Below the pieces are notes generated by a model that worked only from the letters and a program-made list of their open reading frames with translations, was not told where the DNA came from and did not search any database. Shown here one piece after another: positions 43,754-52,988 of a stretch of DNA of 64,000 bases. A program made the translations under genes and the position numbers. This stretch comes from Lachnospiraceae bacterium (GTDB lineage: Bacteria; Bacillota; Clostridia; Lachnospirales; Lachnospiraceae). Where the stretch lies: contig CAJTEW010000006.1 in assembly GCA_910575605.1 (NCBI GenBank), positions 62,001 to 126,000 on the forward strand, read 5' to 3'. Position 1 is the first letter of the stretch, and every line of letters begins with the position of its first letter.

Positions 43754-45616
43754 ATGCTTGAGAGGATACAAAAGGAAAATGATATCAAAGGTTTAAACCG
43801 CGAGGAGCTTACCACACTTGCAGAAGAGATACGGGGATTTCTTATAGAGAAGGTGAGCAAAACAGGAGGACATCTTGCCTCTAACCTTGGTGTTGTAGAG
43901 CTTACAATGGCTCTCCATCTTGTGTTTAGCCTTCCAGAGGATAAGATTATCTGGGATGTAGGACACCAATCCTATACACATAAGCTTTTGACTGGAAGAA
44001 AAGATGGGTTTGATGCCCTAAGAAGCTTTGGAGGCATGAGTGGATTTCCAAAAAGAAAGGAAAGTCCCTGCGATGCCTTTGATACAGGGCACAGCTCCAC
44101 ATCAATCTCCGCGGGGCTTGGACTTGTTGAGGCAAGAGACATAAAAGGAGAAGAGTATTCGGTTATTTCCGTAATCGGGGACGGTTCACTGACAGGGGGC
44201 ATGGCTTATGAGGCTTTGAATAATGCTTCTCATTTAAAAAAGAATTTTATTGTTGTGTTAAATGATAATCATATGTCTATCTCTGAAAATGTGGGAGGCA
44301 TGTCAAAATATTTGTCACATTTACGAACAGCATCTATTTATACGGGATTAAAAAAGGGTGTGACGGATGTGCTTGAGAAGGTTCCTGTGGTGGGAAACAG
44401 TATGATAGAGCAGATACGCAAGACAAAAAGCAGTATTAAGCAGCTTGTAGTTCCAGGTATGCTTTTTGAGGATATGGGACTGACCTATTTAGGACCTGTG
44501 CCGGGACATAATATTTCCATGCTCTGCAAAGTGCTTAAAGAGGCAAAGAAGGTAGAAGGACCGGTATTAGTTCATGTAATGACAGAAAAAGGGAAGGGTT
44601 ATGAGCCGGCAGAGACAGCGCCAGATAAGTTTCACGGGATCGGCCCCTTTGATGTCGCAAGCGGTGAGGTAAGCGCAAAGAAAAAAGAGGATACCTATAC
44701 AGATGTGTTTGGAAAGGTTATCTGTGCCGAGGCAGCCAAGAGTCCTGACATTGTGGCGATTACAGCGGCAATGGCTGACGGGACCGGACTTACAAAGTTC
44801 TCCAGACGTTTCTCAGAGCGTTTTTTTGATGTGGGTATTGCAGAGGGACATGGCGTTACCTTTGCTGCCGGACTTGCCGCAGGAGGCATGAAACCTGTAT
44901 TTGCAGTGTATTCCTCCTTTTTGCAGAGAGGATATGACCAGATTATTCATGATGTGGCGCTGCAGAACCTTCCAGTTGTATTTGCAGTAGACCGTGCAGG
45001 CCTTGTGGGAAGTGACGGAGAGACTCACCAGGGAATCTTTGATCTTTCTTACCTAAGTGCTATTCCAGGAATGACAGTAATGTCTCCGAAGAATAAGTGG
45101 GAGATGGCGGATATGGTACGATTTGCAGTATCCTGTCATGGTCCGGCAGCACTTCGTTATCCTAGAGGAACGGCGTACACAGGCTACAGTGAGTACAGAA
45201 GTCCTATAGAATATGGTAAGGCTGAGTGGATATATAAAGAGAAAAAACTGGCTGTATTAAGTGTGGGACACATGTTTGAAGAGGCTGTAAAAGTATGGGA
45301 AAACCTCAAAAAACAAAAACTGGACTGCAGCCTTATTAATGCAAGGTTTATAAAGCCGGTTGACGAAGAGATGATTGAGGAATTAAGCAGGGAGCACAGT
45401 CTGATTGTTACGATTGAGGAAAATGTCAAAACAGGCGGGTTTGGGGAGCATGTACTTGAGTATGTGCATAGGAAGCACCTGCCAGTAAATGTACTGATAC
45501 TGGCGCTTCCAGATATGTATGTGGAGCATGGAAACGTGGGTGTTCTGCGTATGGAAAATGGAATTGACAGTGAAGGGATGACGGAAAAAATTTTAGAGGA
45601 GCTAAAGGAGCTGTAG
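43754..45616 (+). CDS. dxs: 1-deoxy-D-xylulose-5-phosphate synthase
   Basis: A 620-residue thiamine-diphosphate enzyme that starts the MEP isoprenoid pathway. The pyrophosphate-binding motif is GDGSLTGGMAYEALNNA; also GHQSYTHKLLTGR, MADGTGLTKFSRRF and FAVDRAGLVGSDGETHQGIFD. Length is standard. RBS-directed ATG 43754 lies 12 nt after ispA, and tlyA follows within 3 nt. Confidence 0.97.
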   Translation: MLERIQKENDIKGLNREELTTLAEEIRGFLIEKVSKTGGHLASNLGVVELTMALHLVFSLPEDKIIWDVGHQSYTHKLLTGRKDGFDALRSFGGMSGFPKRKESPCDAFDTGHSSTSISAGLGLVEARDIKGEEYSVISVIGDGSLTGGMAYEALNNASHLKKNFIVVLNDNHMSISENVGGMSKYLSHLRTASIYTGLKKGVTDVLEKVPVVGNSMIEQIRKTKSSIKQLVVPGMLFEDMGLTYLGPVPGHNISMLCKVLKEAKKVEGPVLVHVMTEKGKGYEPAETAPDKFHGIGPFDVASGEVSAKKKEDTYTDVFGKVICAEAAKSPDIVAITAAMADGTGLTKFSRRFSERFFDVGIAEGHGVTFAAGLAAGGMKPVFAVYSSFLQRGYDQIIHDVALQNLPVVFAVDRAGLVGSDGETHQGIFDLSYLSAIPGMTVMSPKNKWEMADMVRFAVSCHGPAALRYPRGTAYTGYSEYRSPIEYGKAEWIYKEKKLAVLSVGHMFEEAVKVWENLKKQKLDCSLINARFIKPVDEEMIEELSREHSLIVTIEENVKTGGFGEHVLEYVHRKHLPVNVLILALPDMYVEHGNVGVLRMENGIDSEGMTEKILEELKEL

Positions 45617-45619
45617 AGA

Positions 45620-46429
45620 ATGAAGGAACGGTTGGATGTGCTGCTTTTGAAACGTAACCTGGCAGCATCCAGAGAAAAGGCAAAAGCAATTATTATGTCC
45701 GGAAATGTCTATGTGGATGGACAAAAGGAGGACAAGCCCGGCACTTCGTTTCCAGAGAATGCACAGATAGAGGTAAGAGGCCATGCCATGCCCTATGTAA
45801 GCAGGGGCGGGTTTAAGCTTGAAAAGGCATTAAAGGTTTTTGAGCTGACAGTAGAAGGAAAGGTTTGTACAGATGTAGGTTCATCAACCGGTGGTTTTAC
45901 TGACTGTATGCTTAAAAACGGTGCAGTGAAGGTATATGCCATTGACGTAGGGCGCGGGCAGCTTGACTGGAAGCTCAGACAAGATGAAAGAGTCATCTGT
46001 ATGGAGAAGACAAATATCCGGTATGTGACGCCAGAGGATATTGGGGAGCCTGTGGATTTTTCTTCTGTGGATGTCTCCTTTATTTCTCTTTCCAAGGTTC
46101 TGGTGCCTATACGGAATTATCTTAAGGATGAGGGAGAAATCGCGGCACTCATTAAACCCCAGTTTGAAGCAGGAAGGGAAAAGGTGGGGAAGAAAGGCGT
46201 TGTACGAGATAAAGAAACACATTTTGGAGTGATAAAAGCGATAACAGACTTTGCACTGTCAAATGGGTTTGATGTAAAAAATCTTACATTTTCTCCAATA
46301 CGCGGGCCAGAAGGAAATATCGAATATCTGGTACATTTAAAAAAATGTAAGGGTATCGGTGTAATAAACGGACAGGCAGACATAAAAAAGATAGTGGACG
46401 AGGCATTTGATACGCTTGCGAAAGGGTAA
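45620..46429 (+). CDS. tlyA: TlyA-family rRNA methyltransferase / hemolysin-like protein
   Basis: A 269-residue protein with an N-terminal S4 RNA-binding domain (ERLDVLLLKRNLAASREKAKAIIMSGNVYVDG) and an FtsJ-like methyltransferase domain (VCTDVGSSTGGFTDCMLKNGAVKVYAIDVGRGQLDWKL). Homologues 2'-O-methylate 16S/23S rRNA; the hemolysin label is historical. The Bacillus counterpart is YqxC, in the same location. Confidence 0.92.
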   Translation: MKERLDVLLLKRNLAASREKAKAIIMSGNVYVDGQKEDKPGTSFPENAQIEVRGHAMPYVSRGGFKLEKALKVFELTVEGKVCTDVGSSTGGFTDCMLKNGAVKVYAIDVGRGQLDWKLRQDERVICMEKTNIRYVTPEDIGEPVDFSSVDVSFISLSKVLVPIRNYLKDEGEIAALIKPQFEAGREKVGKKGVVRDKETHFGVIKAITDFALSNGFDVKNLTFSPIRGPEGNIEYLVHLKKCKGIGVINGQADIKKIVDEAFDTLAKG

Positions 46430-46434
46430 TAAAA

Positions 46435-47268
46435 ATGGAGCATTTTTTTATTGTTACGAATGACGGAAAAGATAAAGGGCAGAAGGTGACAGGCGAGGTT
46501 ATTCGGATTCTTGAGGCATCAAAAAAGAGGTGTACAAGATGCCTTAAGGATGAAAATAAAAGGATTATTAAAGAGAGTATACCAGAACAGTTTGATTGTG
46601 TGGTTGTAATTGGTGGAGACGGTACGCTGATTGAAGCGGCCAGAGCCCTTCATGGAAGAAATATTCCAATACTTGGAATTAATATGGGTACGCTGGGATA
46701 TCTTGCCGAGGTAGAAGTTGGTTACATTGAGGAAGCACTATCCTCTCTTATTTCAGGGAAATATGAGGTGGAGAATAGGATGATGCTGGAAGGGAAGCTT
46801 GGGGAGTCGTTCCAGGATGTGTCTCTTAATGATATTGTTGTGGCAAGAAGTGCAAGCCTGCGTCTCATTCATTTCAGATTATATGTAAACGGAGAGCTTT
46901 TGAATTCCTATGAGGCAGACGGTGTCATTATCTCTACGCCTACAGGCTCCACGGCGTATAATCTGTCAGCAGGAGGACCGATTGTGGAGCCTACTGCAGA
47001 GATGATTGTTATTACTCCAATTTGTTCTCATGCACTTAATACAAGCAGCATTGTACTGTCAGCGGAGGATGAGCTTGTTATAGAAATCGGAGAAGGAAAG
47101 CATAATACAATAGAAGAAGCTTGTATTGCATTTGACGGGTCTGATACAATTCCAATGGTTACAGGCGACAGGGTAATTATCCGGCGTTCCGGTGCGGCGG
47201 CTAAAATTATAAAGCTTAATAAGGTCAGCTTTTTAGAGACACTTCGCAGGAAAATGAAAGGAAAGTAA
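46435..47268 (+). CDS. nadK: NAD kinase
   Basis: A 277-residue NAD kinase: VVVIGGDGTLIEAARAL (GGDGT motif), GINMGTLGYLAEV, and YEADGVIISTPTGSTAYNLSAGGPIVEP are all characteristic. Makes NADP from NAD. In the operon 5 nt after tlyA and 4 nt before argR. Confidence 0.96.
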   Translation: MEHFFIVTNDGKDKGQKVTGEVIRILEASKKRCTRCLKDENKRIIKESIPEQFDCVVVIGGDGTLIEAARALHGRNIPILGINMGTLGYLAEVEVGYIEEALSSLISGKYEVENRMMLEGKLGESFQDVSLNDIVVARSASLRLIHFRLYVNGELLNSYEADGVIISTPTGSTAYNLSAGGPIVEPTAEMIVITPICSHALNTSSIVLSAEDELVIEIGEGKHNTIEEACIAFDGSDTIPMVTGDRVIIRRSGAAAKIIKLNKVSFLETLRRKMKGK

Positions 47269-47272
47269 GGAC

Positions 47273-47722
47273 ATGAAGGCAGGCAGACATAGAAAAATTA
47301 TTGAACTAATCAGTACATGCAATATAGAAACCCAGGAGGACCTTGCTGCCCGTTTGAACGAGGAAGGATTTCAGGTGACTCAGGCGACTGTATCACGTGA
47401 CATCAGGGAGCTTAAACTTACCAAGGTTCCGGCAGAGGGAGGCGGACAAAGATATGCGGTCCATCAGAGTACGGGAAGTGCAATGAATGAGAAATATATG
47501 CGTGTGCTTAAAGATGGGTTTGTATCTATGGATATGGCACAGAATATTCTGGTGATTAAAACAGTGTCCGGCATGGCAATGGCCGTGTGCGCTGCAATTG
47601 ATGCGATGAAATGGGAAGAGGTAGTGGGAAGTATTGCAGGGGATGATACAATTATGTGTGCAATACGGACCGTTGAGGATACACTGCGGGTGATAGAAAA
47701 AATTAACAGGATTGTGTTGTAG
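47273..47722 (+). CDS. argR: Arginine repressor ArgR/AhrC
   Basis: A 149-residue regulator: N-terminal winged helix (RHRKIIELISTCNIETQEDLAARLNEEGFQVTQATVSRDIRELKLTKV) and C-terminal arginine-binding oligomerisation domain (GSIAGDDTIMCAIRTVEDT). Controls arginine biosynthesis and catabolism. Sits before recN as in Bacillus. Confidence 0.96.
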   Translation: MKAGRHRKIIELISTCNIETQEDLAARLNEEGFQVTQATVSRDIRELKLTKVPAEGGGQRYAVHQSTGSAMNEKYMRVLKDGFVSMDMAQNILVIKTVSGMAMAVCAAIDAMKWEEVVGSIAGDDTIMCAIRTVEDTLRVIEKINRIVL

Positions 47723-47731
47723 GAGGATTGG

Positions 47732-49405
47732 ATGTTACGTAGTTTACATGTAAAGAACCTGGCATTAATCGACGAGATAGAGGTGGAATTTGAAAGAGGT
47801 TTAAATATACTGACAGGAGAAACTGGAGCGGGGAAATCGATTATCTTGGGTTCTGTGAATCTCGCACTTGGCGGGAAGTATACAAAGGATATGATAAGAG
47901 AAGGCGCAGATTATGGATATGTGGAGCTCACTTTTGAGGTGGAGAATACCAGCCAGCAAAAGGAGCTTAAGGAGCTTGATATTTTTCCCGAGGAGGGTTT
48001 TGTGGTGTTAAGCCGCCGGCTTATGGAAAGAAGAAGTGTGAGCCGTATAAACGGGGAGACAGTCACTATGTCCGTCTTAAAGGCGGCTGCGGCTGCTCTG
48101 ATTGATATTCACGGACAGCATGAGCATCAGTCTCTTCTGTACAAGAAAAATCATCTGGGCTTCGTGGACGCCTTTGCAGGAGAAGCTGCCGCAGAGGTTA
48201 AAGATAAAGTGCATCATTCCTTTCAAAAGTACCAGAGGCTTAAAAAACAGCTTGAGGAAGCAGATATGGATGAATCCCAGCGTGTGAAGGAAATGTCGTT
48301 TCTTGCGTTTGAAGCAGATGAGATTGATAAGGCGTGCTTAAAGGAAGAAGAGGATGAGGAGCTTGAGATTCTTTTTAGACGGATGACTAATGGCAAGAAA
48401 ATTGCAGAGAGCATACTGGCAGCATATTCCTATACAAGCGGACAGGAGTCAAGCGCCAGTGAAAGCTTAAGCCGTGCTATACGTCTGCTGTCTGATATTG
48501 CGGTATATGATAAAAAGGCAGAGGAGCTATATAATCAGCTTGGGGAGATTGATAGCCTTCTGAATGACTTTAACAGGGAGTTATCAGATTATTTGGACTC
48601 TTGTGAGTTTTCGGAGGAAGAGTTCTACGAGACAGAAAAACGTCTGAATGAAATCAATCATCTAAAGACAAAATATGGGAGTACAATAGAGGATATTCTT
48701 GCTTATGGGGAGAGGCAGAAGGAAAAGCTTGAAAAGCTTGAAAACCATGAGGAATATATAAAAAAGCTTAAGACAGATTTAAAAAGAGCAGAAAAAGAGC
48801 TTAAAGGATATTCCAAAGAGCTTTCAGGGATAAGAAATGAGCAGGGAAAGCTTCTGGAAAAAAAGGTGGAAGAGGGTTTAAAGGATCTCAATTTTGCAGA
48901 TGTAAAGTTTGAAATTGCACTAGGTAAGCTTGATAGCTGTACATCAGAAGGAATGGATGATGTAGAGTTTAAAATATCCTTAAATCCGGGGCAGCCAGTA
49001 AGGCCTCTTGTAAATGTAGCCTCCGGCGGAGAGCTTTCAAGGATTATGCTTGCTATTAAGACAGTTATGGCGGACCGGGACGATATTGAGACGTTGATTT
49101 TTGACGAGATTGATGTGGGAATCAGCGGGCGGACAGCCCAAAAGGTGTCTGAAAAAATGGGAGTAATTGGGCGGAGGCATCAGGTTATCTGCATTACACA
49201 TCTTGCTCAGATAGCAGCTATGGCTGATACACATTTTCTAATTGAAAAAAACGTAGATAAAAAAGGGACCACAACAGGAATCAGAAGACTTGCTCCGGAA
49301 GAAGAAACAGAGGAGCTTGCAAGAATTTTAGGCGGAGCAAAGATTACAGAAACTGTGCTTCAAAATGCAAGGGAAATGAAGGCACTTGCTAAAGAAATAA
49401 AATGA
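47732..49405 (+). CDS. recN: DNA repair protein RecN
   Basis: A 557-residue SMC-like ATPase of double-strand-break repair. Walker A GETGAGKS at residues 29-36, DIHGQHEHQSLL, a long central coiled coil from about residue 150 to 390, then the signature ASGGELSRIMLAIKTVM and Walker B LIFDEIDVGISGRTAQKVSEKM. ATG 47732 follows TAGGAGG. Ends at a terminator hairpin. Confidence 0.97.
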   Translation: MLRSLHVKNLALIDEIEVEFERGLNILTGETGAGKSIILGSVNLALGGKYTKDMIREGADYGYVELTFEVENTSQQKELKELDIFPEEGFVVLSRRLMERRSVSRINGETVTMSVLKAAAAALIDIHGQHEHQSLLYKKNHLGFVDAFAGEAAAEVKDKVHHSFQKYQRLKKQLEEADMDESQRVKEMSFLAFEADEIDKACLKEEEDEELEILFRRMTNGKKIAESILAAYSYTSGQESSASESLSRAIRLLSDIAVYDKKAEELYNQLGEIDSLLNDFNRELSDYLDSCEFSEEEFYETEKRLNEINHLKTKYGSTIEDILAYGERQKEKLEKLENHEEYIKKLKTDLKRAEKELKGYSKELSGIRNEQGKLLEKKVEEGLKDLNFADVKFEIALGKLDSCTSEGMDDVEFKISLNPGQPVRPLVNVASGGELSRIMLAIKTVMADRDDIETLIFDEIDVGISGRTAQKVSEKMGVIGRRHQVICITHLAQIAAMADTHFLIEKNVDKKGTTTGIRRLAPEEETEELARILGGAKITETVLQNAREMKALAKEIK

Positions 49406-49432
49406 CTGAAAAACAGAAAAATGTAACATACT

Positions 49433-49469
49433 AAGGTAGATATCCTTAAAAAGATATCTATCTTTTTTA
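49433..49469 (+). terminator. Terminator after recN
   Basis: AAGGTAGATATC (49433-49444) pairs with GATATCTATCTT (49453-49464) with wobble, followed by a T-run. It lies 30 nt before the spoIVB start, so spoIVB transcription must begin near here or read through. Confidence 0.75.
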
Positions 49470-49498
49470 TTTTTAACAGCGCAGCGGAGGTAATGCAG

Positions 49499-50566
49499 AT
49501 GATTAAGTACTGGTATCGGAGAATTCTGATTATGATTTTGGTGTTTGTTGTTTTTGTAGGAGGAAGTTATATTCTGATAGAGGAGCAGCGTATCAGCCTA
49601 AAGCAGGAGGTAAGCGGAGAAACCTATGAAGATACAATGGTGATTCCAGGAGGCATGCCTGTAGGCATTTATCTGGAGACAGACGGGGTGATGGTGCTTG
49701 GAACGGAAAGTATTACGGGAATAGACGGGATGAAATATAATCCTGCTGAACATCTTGTAAAATCCGGAGACTATATCGTAAAATTCAATGGACAGGAGGT
49801 AACTGAGAAGTCACAGCTTATAGATGCAATCAGAAAACTTAAAGGAGAGGATGTGGTGCTTACTGTAAAAAGGAAGGAGGAAGAGATTGATATCCGGTTT
49901 AAATGCGTCAAATGCGGGATTGACGAATATAAACTTGGAATATGGGTGAGGGATAACACACAGGGTTTAGGCACTATCACTTTTTTGAATGCTGATAGTA
50001 CATTTGGAGCTTTAGGGCATGGAATTCATGACATTGATACAAATGAACTGCTTAATATTTCTGACGGAACTCTATATATTACAAGTATCAAGGATATTCA
50101 AAAAGGTGAAAGCGGGTCTCCCGGAGGTATGGAAGGAATTATTGTATATAACAATTACAATGTGCTGGGGACAATCAGGGAAAATACAGATGTGGGTATC
50201 TTCGGAACAGTGGATAGAATAGATGCTCTGTTTTCAGATCAGGAGCCTGTTGAGACGGCTGTAAAGGAGGAAATAGAAGAAGGTCCTGCAGCAATACGAT
50301 GCGCTGTAGACGGTGAGATTAAGGAATATGAGATTGAAATAACAGGCATTGATTTTTATCCGGGGGAGATTAATAAGGGGCTGACAATTGAGGTGACAGA
50401 TCAAAAGCTTTTAGAGGAAACAGGAGGTATCGTACAGGGTATGAGCGGTTCGCCTATTCTTCAAAACGGAAAGCTTGTAGGAGCTGTGACACACGTTTTT
50501 GTTAATAATCCAACGAAGGGTTATGGCATATTTATAGAAAATATGTTGAAGGAAGCAGAAAATTAA
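49499..50566 (+). CDS. spoIVB: SpoIVB serine peptidase
   Basis: A 355-residue S55-family peptidase that signals from forespore to mother cell by cleaving SpoIVFA, releasing pro-sigma-K processing. It has an N-terminal membrane helix (ILIMILVFVVFVGGSYILI), a PDZ domain (VKSGDYIVKFNGQEVTEKSQLIDAIRK), catalytic His in GALGHGIHD and Ser in GMSGSPILQNGKL. I chose ATG 49499 (GGAGG 8 nt upstream) over 49493. Located between recN and spo0A as in Bacillus. Confidence 0.95.
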   Translation: MIKYWYRRILIMILVFVVFVGGSYILIEEQRISLKQEVSGETYEDTMVIPGGMPVGIYLETDGVMVLGTESITGIDGMKYNPAEHLVKSGDYIVKFNGQEVTEKSQLIDAIRKLKGEDVVLTVKRKEEEIDIRFKCVKCGIDEYKLGIWVRDNTQGLGTITFLNADSTFGALGHGIHDIDTNELLNISDGTLYITSIKDIQKGESGSPGGMEGIIVYNNYNVLGTIRENTDVGIFGTVDRIDALFSDQEPVETAVKEEIEEGPAAIRCAVDGEIKEYEIEITGIDFYPGEINKGLTIEVTDQKLLEETGGIVQGMSGSPILQNGKLVGAVTHVFVNNPTKGYGIFIENMLKEAEN

Positions 50567-50573
50567 GAAAATG

Positions 50574-50611
50574 TGTCGATACATGGCATGTTTTCGAAGG
50601 TTTTTACGACA
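50574..50611 (+). promoter_or_regulatory. Cluster of near-consensus Spo0A boxes
   Basis: TGTCGAT (50574-50580), TTTCGAA (50592-50598) and reverse TGTCGTA (50611-50605) each differ from the 0A box TGTCGAA by one base, and lie just upstream of the spo0A promoter. Confidence 0.45.
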
Positions 50612-50619
50612 GTAAATTC

Positions 50620-50648
50620 TTGCTTTGGATAATGACGAATTATATAAT
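50620..50648 (+). promoter_or_regulatory. Sigma-A-type promoter of spo0A
   Basis: TTGCTT (50620-50625), exactly 17 bp, consensus TATAAT (50643-50648), 45 bp before the start codon. Confidence 0.75.
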
Positions 50649-50692
50649 ATTTTTTGACGGTTTTAGAGTATGGAAAGGAGGATTTATGAGAA

Positions 50693-51484
50693 ATGGGACA
50701 GATAGCCGTGGCAATAGCCGACGACAATGAAAGAATCTTGGATCTGCTTGGCGAAATAATTGATACAGATAAAAACTTAAGCCTTGTAGGAAAAGCAAAA
50801 AATGGGGAAGATGCATATTCAATTATTAAGGAAAAAAAGCCGGATGTCATGCTTCTTGATCTGATTATGCCGAAAATGGACGGACTGAGTGTCATGGATA
50901 TGGTGAATCATGACAAAGAAATTAAGAAGCGTCCAAGCTTTATTATTGTGACGGCAGTAGGACAGGAGCGGATTACAGAGGATGCATTTAGAAAGGGGGC
51001 ACATTACTATATCCTGAAGCCATTCAATAATGAGATGGTACTAAGCCGGATAAAAAGTGCAGGAAGCGGACCATATCATGATGTACGCCTCTTAGGAGAA
51101 AACAGGCAGGAGGCATCTTCACAGCCAAAGATAAACTTAGAGGTCCGCGTAACCGACATGATTCACGAGATAGGAATTCCCGCCCATATTAAAGGTTATC
51201 ACTACCTTCGGGATGCTATTATCATGGCAATCGAGGATATGGATGTATTAAATGCCATTACAAAGGTTTTATACCCTACAGTGGCAAAAAAACATCAGAC
51301 AACATCAAGCCGTGTTGAGAGGGCAATCCGTCATGCAATTGAGGTGGCGTGGAGCAGGGGGAAATTAGATACATTAGATGATTTATTTGGATATACCGTA
51401 AGCAACGGAAAGGGAAAGCCGACCAATTCAGAATTTATCGCTCTAATTGCAGATACTATTCGCTTGGAATATAAAAATAGATAA
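50693..51484 (+). CDS. spo0A: Sporulation master regulator Spo0A
   Basis: A 263-residue response regulator. The receiver domain has the acidic pocket ADDNE, the phospho-acceptor Asp in [17 protein letters not shown], and Lys in [11 protein letters not shown]. The C-terminal DNA-binding domain has [24 protein letters not shown] and [24 protein letters not shown], the diagnostic Spo0A helix. Phosphorylated Spo0A triggers entry into sporulation. AAAGGAGG (to 50681) is 11 nt before ATG 50693, a rather long spacing. Follows spoIVB. Confidence 0.97.
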   Translation: MGQIAVAIADDNERILDLLGEIIDTDKNLSLVGKAKNGEDAYSIIKEKKPDVMLLDLIMPKMDGLSVMDMVNHDKEIKKRPSFIIVTAVGQERITEDAFRKGAHYYILKPFNNEMVLSRIKSAGSGPYHDVRLLGENRQEASSQPKINLEVRVTDMIHEIGIPAHIKGYHYLRDAIIMAIEDMDVLNAITKVLYPTVAKKHQTTSSRVERAIRHAIEVAWSRGKLDTLDDLFGYTVSNGKGKPTNSEFIALIADTIRLEYKNR

Positions 51485-51510
51485 TGCTTTCCTTCCACGA
51501 GAAAATGCGG

Positions 51511-51516
51511 TATAAT
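51511..51516 (+). promoter_or_regulatory. Candidate -10 box of glgA
   Basis: A consensus TATAAT 36 bp before the start codon; the -35 region (TTTCCT at 51488-51493) is a poor match, so an activator or another start may be used. Confidence 0.4.
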
Positions 51517-51551
51517 ATAGAATATCGTAGAAATCGGGAGGAAGAGAAGTA

Positions 51552-52988
51552 ATGAAAAAAATACTTTTTGCAACTTCAGAAGCAGTACCTTTTATAAAGA
51601 CCGGGGGGTTAGCTGATGTTGCGGGAACTTTGCCAAAAAATTTTGATAAGGAAAAATATGATGTAAGAGTCATGCTTCCGAAGTATATGTGTATAAAAGA
51701 GCAGTGGAAGGAGAAGCTTACATACCACAGCCATTTTTATATGGATTTGGGATGGAGGACACAGTACGTAGGAGTTTTAGAGACACAGTACGATGGAATT
51801 ACATTCTACTTTATAGATAATGAATATTATTTTAACGGCTTTGCACCGTACGGAGATATGTATGCAGATATTGAAAAGTTTGCATTTTTCTCTAAGGCGG
51901 TATTAAGTGCACTGCCTGTAATTAATTTCAGACCGGATATTATCCACTGCCATGACTGGCAGACAGGGCTTGTCCCCATATTTCTGGATAATTTCCGTTA
52001 TTCAAATGAATACTACCGTGGAATCAAGACGATTATGACCATCCATAATCTGAAATTCCAGGGGACATGGGATACGAAGAGAGTGAGGGATATTACGGGC
52101 CTGCCTCTTTACTATTTTGCACCGGACAAGCTGGAGGCTTATAAGGATGCTAATTACTTAAAAGGAGGAATCGTATATGCGGACAGAATTACAACCGTAA
52201 GTAATTCTTATGCAGAGGAGATTAAGATGCCGTTTTACGGGGAGAAGCTAGACGGGCTGATGTGTGCCCGGTCTAACTGTCTGTCCGGCATTGTTAATGG
52301 AATCGACTATAATGATTTTAACCCCGAGACAGATAAATGTATTGAGAAGACATATAATATCAGCAATTTCCGCAAGGAGAAGGTAAAGAATAAGATTGCG
52401 CTTCAAAAGGAACTGGGACTTGAACAGGATCCAAAGACTATGATGATTGGTATTGTTTCAAGACTTACCGACCAGAAGGGGTTTGATTTAATTGCTTATA
52501 TTATGGACGAGCTCTGTCAAGATGCCATACAGATTGTTGTTCTTGGAACAGGCGAGGAGCAGTATGAGAATATGTTCCGCCATTTTGACTGGAAATATCA
52601 TGGAAAGGTATCTGCCAATATTTATTACTCGGAGGAGCTCTCACACAAGATTTATGCAGCTTCTGATGCTTTTCTTATGCCGTCCTTATTTGAGCCCTGC
52701 GGTTTAAGCCAGCTTATGAGCCTTAGGTACGGAACGGTTCCAATTGTACGGGAAACAGGAGGGCTTAAGGATACAGTGGAGGCATATAATGAGTATGAGA
52801 AAACAGGAACCGGCTTTAGTTTCCTGAATTACAATGCACACGAGATGCTGGGGACAATCCGGTACGCAGAGAGAATTTATTACGATAAGAAGAGAGACTG
52901 GAATAAGATTGCAGAACGGGGAATGGAACAGGATTTCTCATGGAAGAATTCTGCAAAGCAGTATGAGGCATTATACGATGATATGTAA
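51552..52988 (+). CDS. glgA: Glycogen synthase (ADP-glucose)
   Basis: A 478-residue GT5 glycosyltransferase. The N-terminal KTGGLADVAGTLPK loop binds ADP-glucose; HCHDWQTGLVPIFL, GIVSRLTDQKGFDLI and MPSLFEPCGLSQLMSLRYGTVPIVRETGGLKDTV are the further hallmarks. Extends alpha-1,4-glucan chains. No other glg gene is adjacent. RBS GGGAGGAAG before ATG 51552. Its end overlaps metF by 11 nt. Confidence 0.96.
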   Translation: MKKILFATSEAVPFIKTGGLADVAGTLPKNFDKEKYDVRVMLPKYMCIKEQWKEKLTYHSHFYMDLGWRTQYVGVLETQYDGITFYFIDNEYYFNGFAPYGDMYADIEKFAFFSKAVLSALPVINFRPDIIHCHDWQTGLVPIFLDNFRYSNEYYRGIKTIMTIHNLKFQGTWDTKRVRDITGLPLYYFAPDKLEAYKDANYLKGGIVYADRITTVSNSYAEEIKMPFYGEKLDGLMCARSNCLSGIVNGIDYNDFNPETDKCIEKTYNISNFRKEKVKNKIALQKELGLEQDPKTMMIGIVSRLTDQKGFDLIAYIMDELCQDAIQIVVLGTGEEQYENMFRHFDWKYHGKVSANIYYSEELSHKIYAASDAFLMPSLFEPCGLSQLMSLRYGTVPIVRETGGLKDTVEAYNEYEKTGTGFSFLNYNAHEMLGTIRYAERIYYDKKRDWNKIAERGMEQDFSWKNSAKQYEALYDDM

